Below are positions 31,246 through 41,965 of a stretch of DNA of 64,000 bases, in pieces. Source of the DNA: Paracamarosporium sp. OC-R06-R3. Lineage: Eukaryota > Ascomycota > Dothideomycetes > Pleosporales > Didymosphaeriaceae. The stretch covers positions 149,148-213,147 of the forward strand of contig JACVRA010000052.1 in NCBI GenBank assembly GCA_019828545.1. The letters are read 5' to 3'. A model generated the notes under the pieces. The model had not been told where the DNA came from, searched no databases, and worked only from the letters and a program-made list of their open reading frames with translations. The first letter of the stretch is position 1. The number at the start of each line of letters is the position of its first letter. The translations under genes were made by a program, and so were the position numbers.

Positions 31246-34200
31246 TCAGCCTCTGGTTCGACCGCTGCGCCTGACAGTGCCGGTGCCGTTGACAACTGGC
31301 TCGGGCACCGTCTTCTCCTTAGCCTTGGCCTTTGGAGTGGCCTTCGCCACTTTCGCTGCCTTTGCGGATGTGGGAGCTTTTGCTGGAGTGGAAGCCTTCG
31401 CGGGAGTAGAGGTTTTCGCTGGGGTAGAAGCCTTCGCTAGCCGACCAGCTTTACGTTTCTGACCTTCATCTGGTGAGTCGGCCCCATTGGACTTCTTTGC
31501 CGGCCTCCCTCGCGTCCTCCTCGACGGCTCGGGCTCGGGCTCAGGCTCAGGCTCAGAATCTGCTTCTGCAGGTGCCTCGGATGATTCAGGATTGGCTTCC
31601 TCTTGAGGCTCGGCTGCGGATTCAGCTGACGAGTCTGCTTCTTGATCTTCCATCGCAACGTCTTTCTCTTCCGAATCGCTCTCAACATCAGACATCAACT
31701 CATCTTGTTCAGCACCTCCTTGAGTATCTAGTTCCTCTTCGCCACTCGAAACCTCCACGTAGCTCTTGCTCACGGTGCTCTTACGACCACTCTTCCTTCT
31801 CGGGCCCGAGGATGGGACGGCGACACTATCAGGGTCCTCTTCACCCCCACTACCGTAACCTCTCCTCTTCTTACGCGGAGTCTTGATCGGCCTCTCAGAT
31901 TTTGTTTTCTCCTTCTTCACTCCATTTTCGCCCTTGGCCTTCTTGCGTGGCTTATCGACGCTATCTCCAGCCTTCCTCTTCTTGCTCTTGATAGTCTTAC
32001 GTACAAGAGGATCGAGATCATCAGCGAAGCCTACGGGGATATACTGTTTCTGAGCAATCTCCTGTCCGCGCTCATGGCTCTCAAGCGGCTTGAAAATGCC
32101 AGCAGGTAGCTTTTGTTTGCCAGGGAAAGTTTGCATGCTCCAGCCATTATTATCTTCCCATGAAAGGATAGCCGCTTGTGCAAGATCGGACATAATGTAG
32201 AGTTTATCGTCACTCTCACCAGAGGGATCTATACCGTCTCTGATCGTCTTCACCCGACCAGCCATATGGTAAATAAGCGCGAGGTTGTCTTCGGTTGCTA
32301 CACATTTAAGGTAAAATAAGACATATGTCACAATCAATGTTAAGGAGTCCTCGTCCTCTGCCAGATCAGGATGGTGAGCGAGCAGACTCAGAAGTCGAGC
32401 GAAGACAGAAGTTTCCAGGACTGTTTCCTTGCGAGATGTAAACAATGCCCTTCGAGAGCGGATCCATGTTGTTAAAACACTCCGAAGACCAGCATCTGGC
32501 TCATGTCCAAACATAAAGAGGATGCTGTAGTAGCGTGTGGGTAGTCGATTTTGTCCGAGGTACTTCATCAGTTTCAGCGCGAAACCTTTGCGAACCTGCA
32601 AACAGCTGTCATGCGTGACAAGAGCGAGCTGGTTGAAATCGGCAGGAGTAATCTGACTATTAAGGCGCCGTTGCGTTGCTAGCTTGAGAAGATAGTTGGC
32701 AGCTAGAAGTCGCTGGCGGTTTTTGTGGGCCAACGGGGTAGGATGCTTCTTCGAAGCCTCCCCATTTTCTCTAACCAGTCGGTTCAGCAGTTTGAGAACC
32801 TGTTCCGAAGCTTCTGTACGCTCTTCGTCGCCAGTATATGCTAACAAGCGGTTGACAAGGATCTTGAGTGCCCAGGTCCGCGCAACAATGTCGTCGTCTG
32901 GCGTGCCCATCCATTCTTCTTCAGCCTCAGCTGATTCAGGATGTGGCTTTAGCAGCACATTCTCAACTGCAATAGTGAAAATTGCATCAATGTCGCCCTC
33001 GCATTCTTCAGGTGCAAGCAATACAAGCTGGCTAAGAGCCGCAAGCTTTGTCAGCCAATGATCGCACTCGTACTCGAAGTTTTTGATGCTCTTTTGAAGT
33101 ATTTCCCTTGCGTGTCTCTCTTTCTTATTATCACTACTCATGATAATAGTTATAGCGTGCTTCGCAGTCTTTGGAGGTGTTCCATATAAGGTGAAGTTGA
33201 GTAGGCCTCGGACTAATTTCTGGCCATCCTTAGCATTCAACGGTAGCTCCTTAGGGAATTTCTTTGCAAAGCTAGCTAAGGCCTTCAGATCATCGACTGC
33301 ACCAGGGGCGTTTGTGGCTTTTTCTGTTGGTGCTTCGCTCTCGAGTGTCTTACACAACTCCTTCACATGCGTTGAGAAGACCTTAGGGTGCTTTGTGGAG
33401 ATTTCTTTAAGAATCTCGTGAGCTGTAGCACCGAGGCCTTTGTCGTCTGTACGAGTGAATTCAATGATAGCAGGGACATGGCTCTTGTTGAAACAAAGCA
33501 GGCTGACCCGGTATAAAAGAGGTGTCAAGGTCTCTAACAGGGTAGGACTAGCCGGGTTCTCCTCAATTCTCTTGCGAAGCTCTTTCTAAACTGAAGTTAG
33601 CATGTATACATTTTTGGACACTACAAACTTACAATTGATTTGAAGATCTTGCGATAGTCGCTCTCTGGAACCATACAGAACCGAATGAGCTGGTAGCTTC
33701 GGCGATCGTGGGCTTTGGCAAACTTCATGAGATCTTCCGTAGCACGGGAAGCGTCTGGAAGTGTCTTCGCATAATATGCGATTAAACCTTCCAACTTCTT
33801 TTTGATGTCCTTCTCAGGGCCTTCAACGACACCGCCGTTGTACTGTTCGCATATCCTCAAGAAATGTTCCATGTAGGTGGCATTCGCAACTTGGTTCCCT
33901 TGATTGGCATAGAAAACTTTCTTCGCTCTCTCGTCTAGTCCATGAACCAGGACAAGCTGCCGCTCGGCTCGGATCTTATCCAAGGCTGCTTCGGTATAGG
34001 TTTGTTCGCCATTCGGTTGGCTATCTTTTACCACTTGGGATCCGCCATTTAGGGCAGCTTTTGGTTTGATCGGCGGGAAGTTGAGTGGTAAAAGTGACTC
34101 GTATAGGGCCAACTCGACTTGCACGGTGATGTCGGGATCTCTAACGTAGCAAGCGTCAAGTATCCGGGAAGGAATGGGGCCTAATAGGTCTGTTACAGTT

Positions 34201-35889
34201 ACACCGCCCTCAGCGATAGCACCAGCTGCTACACCCCAAATCTTGGCAAGTAACCTAATGGCTGCAGTCCTAATTTGAGGCTTCCTGTCCTTGACCCGAT
34301 CAGCCAGGTTCGACAGAATGGATCCTGATTGTGACGTGCCGCCGTTGACGCCTAGCTTCTGGACAATATCGTTGAACTCGAAATATTCAATCGCTTTTAC
34401 GGCAGCAAGTCGGACTCGATCATCGCCGTCAATGAGACTTTCGGCGAAATGTTTGAGTAACGTGCGTTCCTCCTCTGGATCCAAGCCTACATTACCGGCT
34501 GATGTCATCAAGATACGAGCAACTCCGGTGGCCCAAGACGCGCGGACTATAGGTGACTTGTCAATCTTGCGAGAGAGGAAAGCGTGGTAAGCACCCGGAT
34601 GATGAAGAGAAAATGAGTTGAGAGATGCTGGGGTGGTGAGGTAGTTGTAAGCGCGAGTTGAGGAAGATGATGCTAGGCTCTGCGAAGGGTATGCAGCAGG
34701 ATCTAGGTCCGGAGACGGTGGAGGACCTGCAGCTCCAATTCCAGAAATCATGTCGCCTATTGTTTCAGTGGCAAGCTGACGTAGCTGCACATTCTCCGTG
34801 GCCAACTCGTCCTGGAGATGGGGAACTATCTCTTTTAGACATCCCGGCGCACTCCTCCATAATTCTCGGAGCAATCGATGAGCCTTGCTCGCTTCGTTAA
34901 TGTCGTCTTCGGAAGGGCCTTTATCTCCCTCATCGTCAGAGTCATCAGCTCGCACAGGCTTCGCATTGCCGGAGGTGAAGTCGACTATTATAGAGCCAAA
35001 ATAAGTCCCGAATAGGCGCGCCATCTTGTCCGGGTACATGTTACAGATATTCTTAGCCATGTTGTATGCGGGTGGCGCTTCTTTGCGACGCAGCGTCGAT
35101 TGTTTTGCGTCCACAGCAGCTGGTTTCTTTCCTTTGCTGGAAGCTGCCAGTGTCAATGGGTCTGCCCACAGAAACTGTGCTACAATAACATCCACCACCT
35201 CGGTCGAGATGGTGGCACTCTCGTCGATCAAGATGCGCAGAATCTCGGTCATGTTGTGTTCCACATTCTTGCTCAGTTCCTCGCCGTTGGAGCCTTTGGA
35301 CGGTCCGGACAACACATCGAAGCAGGTCATGAAAATCGACTGGGTAAGGCTAGCGGACCCGGGGATGTCGGTGACGATGACGATGCTCTTGAACTCGGCT
35401 AGCGACTTGAGCACGTACATGTGTTGGCTGTTGTAGGGGTGCGAAGGGTTGTCGAGGAGTGGGATGATCTTTGCGACGATCAAGGTGAATATGTCCTGCA
35501 ACAGGTCAGCTGTGGTGTTGTCGAAGAGCGGGGAGGTGTACCTTGAGCTGGGAAGCTGTGTATGGCGCGTTTGGGGCGAACAGGCGGAACATCTCTACAA
35601 TGCAGCATGCTGCCCACGCGCGCACGCCGGCATCCTTGTGGTGTATCAGGCTGGGGCTTGCCAATTCCTTCGCGGAGCGCGTGAGCGACTCGGTGTCGGC
35701 TTCCTCTTGCTCAATGTCCCGCAACTCGTCGCACAGCGTCTTGAGCCGCGACAGCAGCTCTGTTACGCCAATCTGCTTGCCCAGCTTCCCCACCAGCGTC
35801 TGGTTGAACTTGAGCTTCTTTACGCCCTCTTGCTCCTCCTCTTCCTCGACCACCTCTTGCGCGGCGCTGCGCCGGCTGCGGGAAGCCAT
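31246..35889 (-). CDS. PDS5: Sister chromatid cohesion factor Pds5
   Basis: Exons 35889-35542, 35495-33633 and 33585-31246 join in phase 0 to 1516 residues, with introns of 46 and 47 bases. The N-terminus (KKLKFNQTLVGKLGKQIGVTELLSRLKTLCDEL) and the long alpha-helical HEAT-type repeats match Pds5. Pds5 binds cohesin together with Wapl and Eco1 and controls loading, acetylation and release of cohesin in the nucleus. The last 300 residues are disordered: Lys-rich blocks, an acidic patch, an EP run, an AT-hook-like RTRGRPAKKS, and a six-residue STPAKA repeat before a basic end (RRSGRTRG). These features suit DNA or chromatin contact. The gene is divergent from TTI1. Confidence 0.92.
31374..31440. 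repeat. 18-base tandem repeat inside PDS5
   Basis: About four imperfect copies of an 18-base unit encode STPAKT, STPAKA, STPAKA and PTSAKA-like blocks near the Pds5 C-terminus. The reading frame is preserved, so copy number could vary without frameshift. Confidence 0.75.
31524..31560. repeat. Hexanucleotide repeat coding for Glu-Pro run
   Basis: GGCTCG/GGCTCA units on the plus strand encode alternating Glu and Pro in the Pds5 tail on the minus strand. Confidence 0.7.
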
Positions 35890-36356
35890 GTCGCGTGGCT
35901 GCGCGGGGATGCGCCGTGTCGCAGCGGGTTAATGGATGCAAGGGGGGCTGTCGCGGTGGCGCGTGTGCCGGGCAGTGAGTTGGCGGCGACGCGTGGGCGC
36001 GTTTGATATGCGCGGTGCTGAGGGAGGTGATGACGGCGTGGGCAGCCTTCAAGAGGAGCTGCGGCACACGCGCTAAGGCCAACGCGTGTGCGCGCGCCGC
36101 CAAGACCTTCGACGACACGCTACAAGGCTCTCAGATATGGGACGCTGGTCATCATCGTGCAGCTCACACCTCGAGTTTCCGCAATGGTTTGAACGGGTGA
36201 AGGGACGCGAGCCCGCCACCGCAAATCGCCAGCTGAGCATGCAGCCAACCGCTTTCACGTCTGTACGCCCGTTCTAAACCGCATCAGGCAATCTTTCATA
36301 TGCCCTTCACATGACACACCGATACTTGGTCGAAAGCCGCCTTCTGTTCTATCACC
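35890..36356. promoter_or_regulatory. Shared PDS5/TTI1 divergent promoter region
   Basis: 467 bases separate the two start codons. The sequence is GC-rich on the PDS5 side. Both promoters must lie here; no specific element was identified. Confidence 0.6.
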
Positions 36357-39300
36357 ATGGAGCGGCAGCAGATTTTTCTCCAGGTAGTTACGCCACCCGA
36401 ACATGAACAAAGCTCGACTAACGCTCCGTAGCTCAAGCCGTCGTGCATCCAGTTGTTGCAGGTCACAGCGACCCTCGCTCAAAGGCCAAACGGGCGCAAA
36501 GATCTGGTTGAAGCTTTAGCCAAGCTGTTGAGTACTCTTCAGGCAGTGAGCATCAATCCGCGTGCAATAGACTCCAGGTTGGCCGAATATGTCTTCGTCC
36601 CAATTTCCCAAGTCCTCAGAATCTCTCGTACAGTACCTGTCCGAGCTTTAGAGCTTTGCTTGGAATGTATCTCCATCCTTCTGCGAACAGGATGGGGAGA
36701 ATCTCTGGTGCCCGAACTGTCAGGGCAGCTGCTTATCCTTTTCACATTCATGGCCAAACCATCTTCCACCGAGAGCGGTGTCGCTGGATCATCCGAAGAA
36801 CTGCAAACGTTGGCTCTCAAATGTACAACGGAGCTCTTCACCGAGTCCTCGCGCAACGTTCAAGGAAAGCAGCAGCTTACTGCGACGGCCAATATCCCTG
36901 CCTTAGGAGAATCGGTGCTGGTCATTCTAGACTGCATTACTGATAGCAATTCCAACCTCGTCAGGCTCCAAGCTGCTGCTGCAACAGCCGCCCTGGTTTC
37001 TGCGGTTGAAGATAAGGATGCTCTTGCCAGCTTTCTCCCACGCATGGTATCTTCACTTACCAAGGCTTTGACTCCTAGTAGTACTCATCGTTCAAGTTTT
37101 CGTGTACTTGAGCGAGGCCTCGACATCTTGTCAATTCTTTTCCTTCGTCTTTTGGGCGACCAAGCAACCAAGGATCTTCCCAAAATATCTCCCGAAACCT
37201 CACAAGATAGCAGTAAAACCGTGCGATCAAGTTCCTGGCTCCAGGCGACTGCTTCCCAGATCAAAATTGCTCTAGGCAACATATTAAAATTGCGTAATCA
37301 TGATAGGGCTGAGGTACGCCAGGCTCTACTTCGCCTATGCACCACGGTCATACAAGAGTGTCGAACGTCTCTTGTTGACTGTGTGGGTATGATTGTCGAA
37401 TCAATGGTCATTCTAGCAGGGCGACGAGAATCACAGGACACAATTGAAAACGACTTGAAAACGATGCTCTCAACCGACCAGAAGCTCTCCGAACTTCTTA
37501 GAGAAAGCCTCCATGGATGGATAATCTCTTTGCCTAGATTGATGCAATCAAAAGACGATACCGGTCGACGGCAAGTGATTTACCAAATCTCCACTACACT
37601 GCGTCTCTTCGATGAGGACGAATTTCTCATAGACGGCCTATTAGCAGACAATCTTCGTGACGGAGTTTCAGCTGTCTTTAATGACTCCAAAGACACTGAG
37701 CCTATCGTGGAGTCGGCATCGACCAAGGCATCCGACCAACAGCTAATTCCTGGATCGGCTCACTCAGCATCGTTCGCAACTTTGCGATTCCGTTTAAAAG
37801 GACAGGACGATATGATGAACGAATTTAAGGATCTGCTCACTGAACTCGCCAAGTCTAGCTCATCAGTCGCGATCACGCAAGAGCTAGTCAACGGTCTTGA
37901 TATTGGAACACAAAATAGCCGATTAGCGGCCCTTTGGATCTCTGTCAACCTGCTCAGGGATACCATGAACCACAACCCTTCTATAGATGAGTTTGTGGAC
38001 TTTGGTGGTACAAACCCTCAGGAAGAACTGTTAGATAACTTATACTCGCATTCCTTGACCATTCTCAGTCCCCATGATACTACATCGATCCTACCATGGC
38101 ACTTTCAGGCCCTGGCATTGGAAGTCTTTGCCCTACAAGCAACTCGCTACAGGACCGAGTTCAGAGCCGAACTAACCGAGACGTTGTACCCTGTACTTCA
38201 CTGCCTGGGTAGCTCCAATCCTAGGCTTCGGGACCACGCAATCACATGCCTCAACATCATCGCTGAATCATGCGGGTATGAAAGTGCCAGTGAACTGGTC
38301 ATCTCGAACGTGGACTACATCGTCAATGCTGTTGGCCTCCGCCTCAGCTATGGAGACGTCTCACCACAGGCACCACAAGTCCTTCTCATGATGATGCATC
38401 TTTGCGGTGCATCACTACTTCCCTACTTAGATGATCTTGTGGGAAGCATATTCGGAGCACTAGAGAGATATCACGGCTACCCAAGCCTGGTCGAGCTACT
38501 CTTCTCAGTCCTCAAAGGTATGGCTGAGGAAGGAGTGAAGACACCGCAATTAGCCATCACTGTGTCCGACAAACAGAATCAAGAGGAACCAGGACTGCCG
38601 GATATCCTCCAACAACTGAAAGACCTAGAAAGACGCACCCGCGAGGAGGCACAAGACCTCGAAGAACTCCCTCGAGGTGCCTTTCCACAGAAACCATGGA
38701 AAGAGCTCGATGAAGAAGCTTTTAAAGACCCCTCTGTGTCTGAGGATGCGCCCTCAGAAGATCCTCCCAAAACAGAAGAAGATCCCCCACCACCAGCACT
38801 CCTGACCTTCTCGCTCCTCCTGAAAATATCAGAACTCACACAACATTACCTGACGTCTTCCTCCCCGTCTCTTCGCACGTCCCTCCTTTCACTACTACAT
38901 ACAACCATCCCCGCCCTCGCAAAACATGAAAATTCGTTTCTCCCGCTCATAAACACACTCTGGCCTGTCATACTTCCGCGCCTCGAAGACCCAGAAGCTT
39001 ACATTGTAGTTAACACGCTCGATGTCGTGGCACTGATGTGTGAGCACGCGGGCAGCTTCATGAGAAGTCGTATCGACGGCGCATGGGGCATTCTCAAGAA
39101 ATTGCATCGACGGACTGGGAAGGGATCTGATGACCGTGGCCCCTCCCGCGCTCGCGTAGGACAATTGAAGACCACGCGCCTCTCTGAGCTGTCGAACATA
39201 GCGAGCACATCCCGCGCCACAACAAGCTCATCAAATACCGAACTCACCGCTGCTTCGATTCGGAACGAGATATACGTCGACGCTCCAACACGTATGATTT

Positions 39301-39581
39301 GGGACGGACTCGTGCGTCTTCTATGCGCTGTCTCGCAATATGTAGGGACCAGTGATGAGGCGTTTGATGATGTGCTGGATATTTTGGATCCTGTGCTTGG
39401 TGATAAGGAGGTCAAAGAAGCGCTCGATAGAAGGAATGCGGATGCAGTATGGTTGAGGCTATACAAGAAGAGCAAGAAAGCTGCCGAAGAGAAGGGAGTG
39501 GAGTGGTATTATGCAGTAGAGCTTGGTGGGCCCGTGAAACAAATTCCTGATGCGGAAAGATGGGGGTTCGTGAGATTGTAG
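36357..39581 (+). CDS. TTI1: TELO2-interacting protein 1 (TTT complex subunit Tti1)
   Basis: Two exons, 36357-36383 and 36432-39581, join to 1058 residues. The first exon is only 27 bases (MERQQIFLQ). Removing a 48-base intron with a GACTAACGC branch site creates FLQLKPSCIQLLQ, matching the conserved Tti1 N-terminus. The remainder is a long helical HEAT-repeat protein ending WYYAVELGGPVKQIPD. Tti1 works with Tel2 and Tti2 as an Hsp90 co-chaperone that stabilises PI3K-like kinases such as ATM, ATR and TOR. An acidic low-complexity insert lies near residues 750-790 (DPSVSEDAPSEDPPKTEEDPPPP). The short first exon is easily missed by gene callers. Confidence 0.88.
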
Positions 39582-40284
39582 AAGGTGCTCGTGCTTAGGG
39601 ACCAATGAATTGGGGCGGACCGTCTTTCAATATTGTTACTCCTGCTAGTACGCATCAGGTGACGTCAGGGAGTCAATATTATTCCACGATATCTGTGTCT
39701 CACAGCACGAAATGGCTAGTGCACCTACTTGGGCGAGTCCAGGAATGTGTGGGTGCTGCTCGCCAAGGTCAGCTGGCCCAGCTGGTTGTTCGTTGGAGCT
39801 GTCAACCCTTGTTTTGGATCTTTAGCCCGCTTCTGACTGATTACACAAGCGCGGTTTTGGTGCAAGGTGACTCGAAGTGTGCGTTATTCATGCTTCGTCG
39901 ATCTTCTCATGGCGCGCTTGCCGGAAAAGCCTCTCTCCTGAGGGATCAACCCCTAGGGCTCACGTGCTAAGCTTCCACAGATGTCAAACGCAAAAAAGTA
40001 AACGCATCGAGCAAGATCGATGCTTGTGACAGGAGGCGTAAAGTCGCGATTCTTATACCAGATAACGGCATTAACTACTAAAGAGAGCTACGTCTAAGAA
40101 AACATGGCCGGGTTGAAGCAAACATACACCGTGCAAGTAGCGATACTATTTCATAATGGAAAAATTGAAATGAGCCCGTAACAGACAAGCGTAGCTCAGG
40201 GCTGATATATATATTGGATGGATAACATCTACCAGTGACAAAATCCAATCGAGAGAACATATTAAAATAACCGTCACCGCGCAA
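39582..40284. other. Convergent intergenic region
   Basis: About 700 bases between converging genes; no gene or repeat recognised. Confidence 0.45.
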
Positions 40285-40811
40285 CTAAAACAGCCTCCAT
40301 TTGTCTTGCGCACCCCAATGGCGCATACCCGTCGGTCGGCGCAGCTCCAATTCCTTCCCTTCATAGGCGAAGTTCTTCTCATCATCGCCTTTCTTCAAGA
40401 ACGCAATAATCTTTCCCAGAGCGGTGGGCTCTACAAGCGTGGGGCGAGGCAACATTTGCGGTGCTTCCAGAGACCCTGGCGCAATGTCGCCCGAAATGTC
40501 GGCGTCGTGATCATCATCTTCCTCGGAGCACTCATGAATGAGTGCATGTAATTTGGAGCTCAAGTGCGAAAAGAATGGCAGGGATTCGTCGGCAGATATT
40601 GTGGGTGGGAGGGTGAGCTTCTCCGCTATCTCATGCTATATAGATATTAACATGACGCATGAGACATAGTGGGGACCCCACATACCTCCTGCAGACCTTG
40701 AAGTCTGAACTGTTCTGCACGGCGTTGGAGTTCGGGCGCTGATGGTGTGATGGGGACAGCGCACACGGAGACGACGAAAGCCACGAAGGCAAGTGGAGTG
40801 AAGAAGCGCAT
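40285..40811 (-). CDS. Small secreted protein of unknown function
   Basis: Exons 40811-40686 and 40635-40285 with a 50-base intron give 158 residues. The ATG at 40811 starts a clear signal peptide (MRFFTPLAFVAFVVSVCAVP). The mature part is acidic in the middle (ECSEEDDDHDADISGD) and basic at both ends, has one cysteine, and contains dibasic sites (LQRR, LKK, LRR) of the kind cut by Kex2-type proteases. The C-terminus is compact and aromatic (GMRHWGAQDKWRLF). No family is recognised. With a single cysteine it is unlike disulfide-rich effectors. It could be a small secreted effector, a wall-associated protein or a processed peptide precursor; the sequence does not decide. Confidence 0.7.
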
Positions 40812-41965
40812 GGTGGAATTTTTGTCCTGAGTTCTCAAGAAGAGACGCGATGTGTCGAGTTCGTTCTTCAAGAACGTCGCTAGGCGAGCGAATGACTTTC
40901 GTCAAGAAAGGCAAGATAAGAAGGAGTGAGAAGAGAAAAAGGAATGAAGACGCGCACAGCGAGAGGACACGGCAATTGCCTGCTTTGCAGAACCGCCTAT
41001 ATGAAGAACAAGGAGTGTGAGTACGAAAGCCCAGGCTCGCCTGGGAGACTCGCAATTGAGTACTCCCCTCCTCTTATATCCCGAACCGCTGTCGCGCCCA
41101 TACTCCCTTGATCCACCCCCGAATTAGCAGGCTAGTATTGGAAAAAGGCAGGATCTGCAGTAAGGAAAAACACTAGCGCAAGACTTTGGCAGGAGTAAAC
41201 GGTTCGCTTTGCTTGAAGCACAGGCGAGCGCAGGATTCCGTGACAGGGCGCATGAGCCGCGGTGGCCTCAGAATGCTTGGGGGCGCGACCAAGAACGCGT
41301 GAGCGTGGTTCAGAGGGATGGCACGCAAGGGTGGAGCTTGAATGCCGCTCGTGGTTCGAGGGCCTTGGTTGTTTCATTTTCAACGATGTCTTGACTTGGT
41401 CATTTGCTGATAAGACACACGCGTTGCAACGCAATAAGGGAAATCCTATCCTGCATATACTTGGGGTTTATGCGTCTTTCTCATTGATGGCAAGACTCGG
41501 CCGTTCATCATTATGCCTGCTCGATCGTCATTCAAACGTGGTCCACGGCAGATATCGAAGTGGGTTAATTTGTTTCAATGTAGTTGAAACGTAGCGGCGG
41601 GATGACACCAGCCTGGGCCGTTGGATGACAGGGCCAGGGCTAGAGGCGGAGAATCTGGCGCCGTGAAGATCTCTTCTTAGTCATCTGCCGATGCCAAGCA
41701 CGACGATGCCGCGGCTTAGCGTCCACCAACCTCACGTTGTCGTCATCGCTCAGAGAAGCATCAAAGCGAGACTTTCTTCTTCGCGGCCTTCCTCTAGCGT
41801 GTAGATTTTCGGTTTTCGGTCTTTTTCCTGTTTGCTGGACAATGACTTTCCAATTTTCTGCCATCGTCTTTCGATCGCGAAGGCCCCGCAGCCGCTTCCT
41901 GGATACACCCTAGTCCTACCCTTGCTCAGCAACCATTGGTCCGTTACGCTATCCTTCAATACACC
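40812..41965. other. Divergent intergenic region
   Basis: About 1.15 kb between the secreted-protein gene and the polymerase gene, transcribed away from each other. Only shadow-like open frames are seen. Confidence 0.45.
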
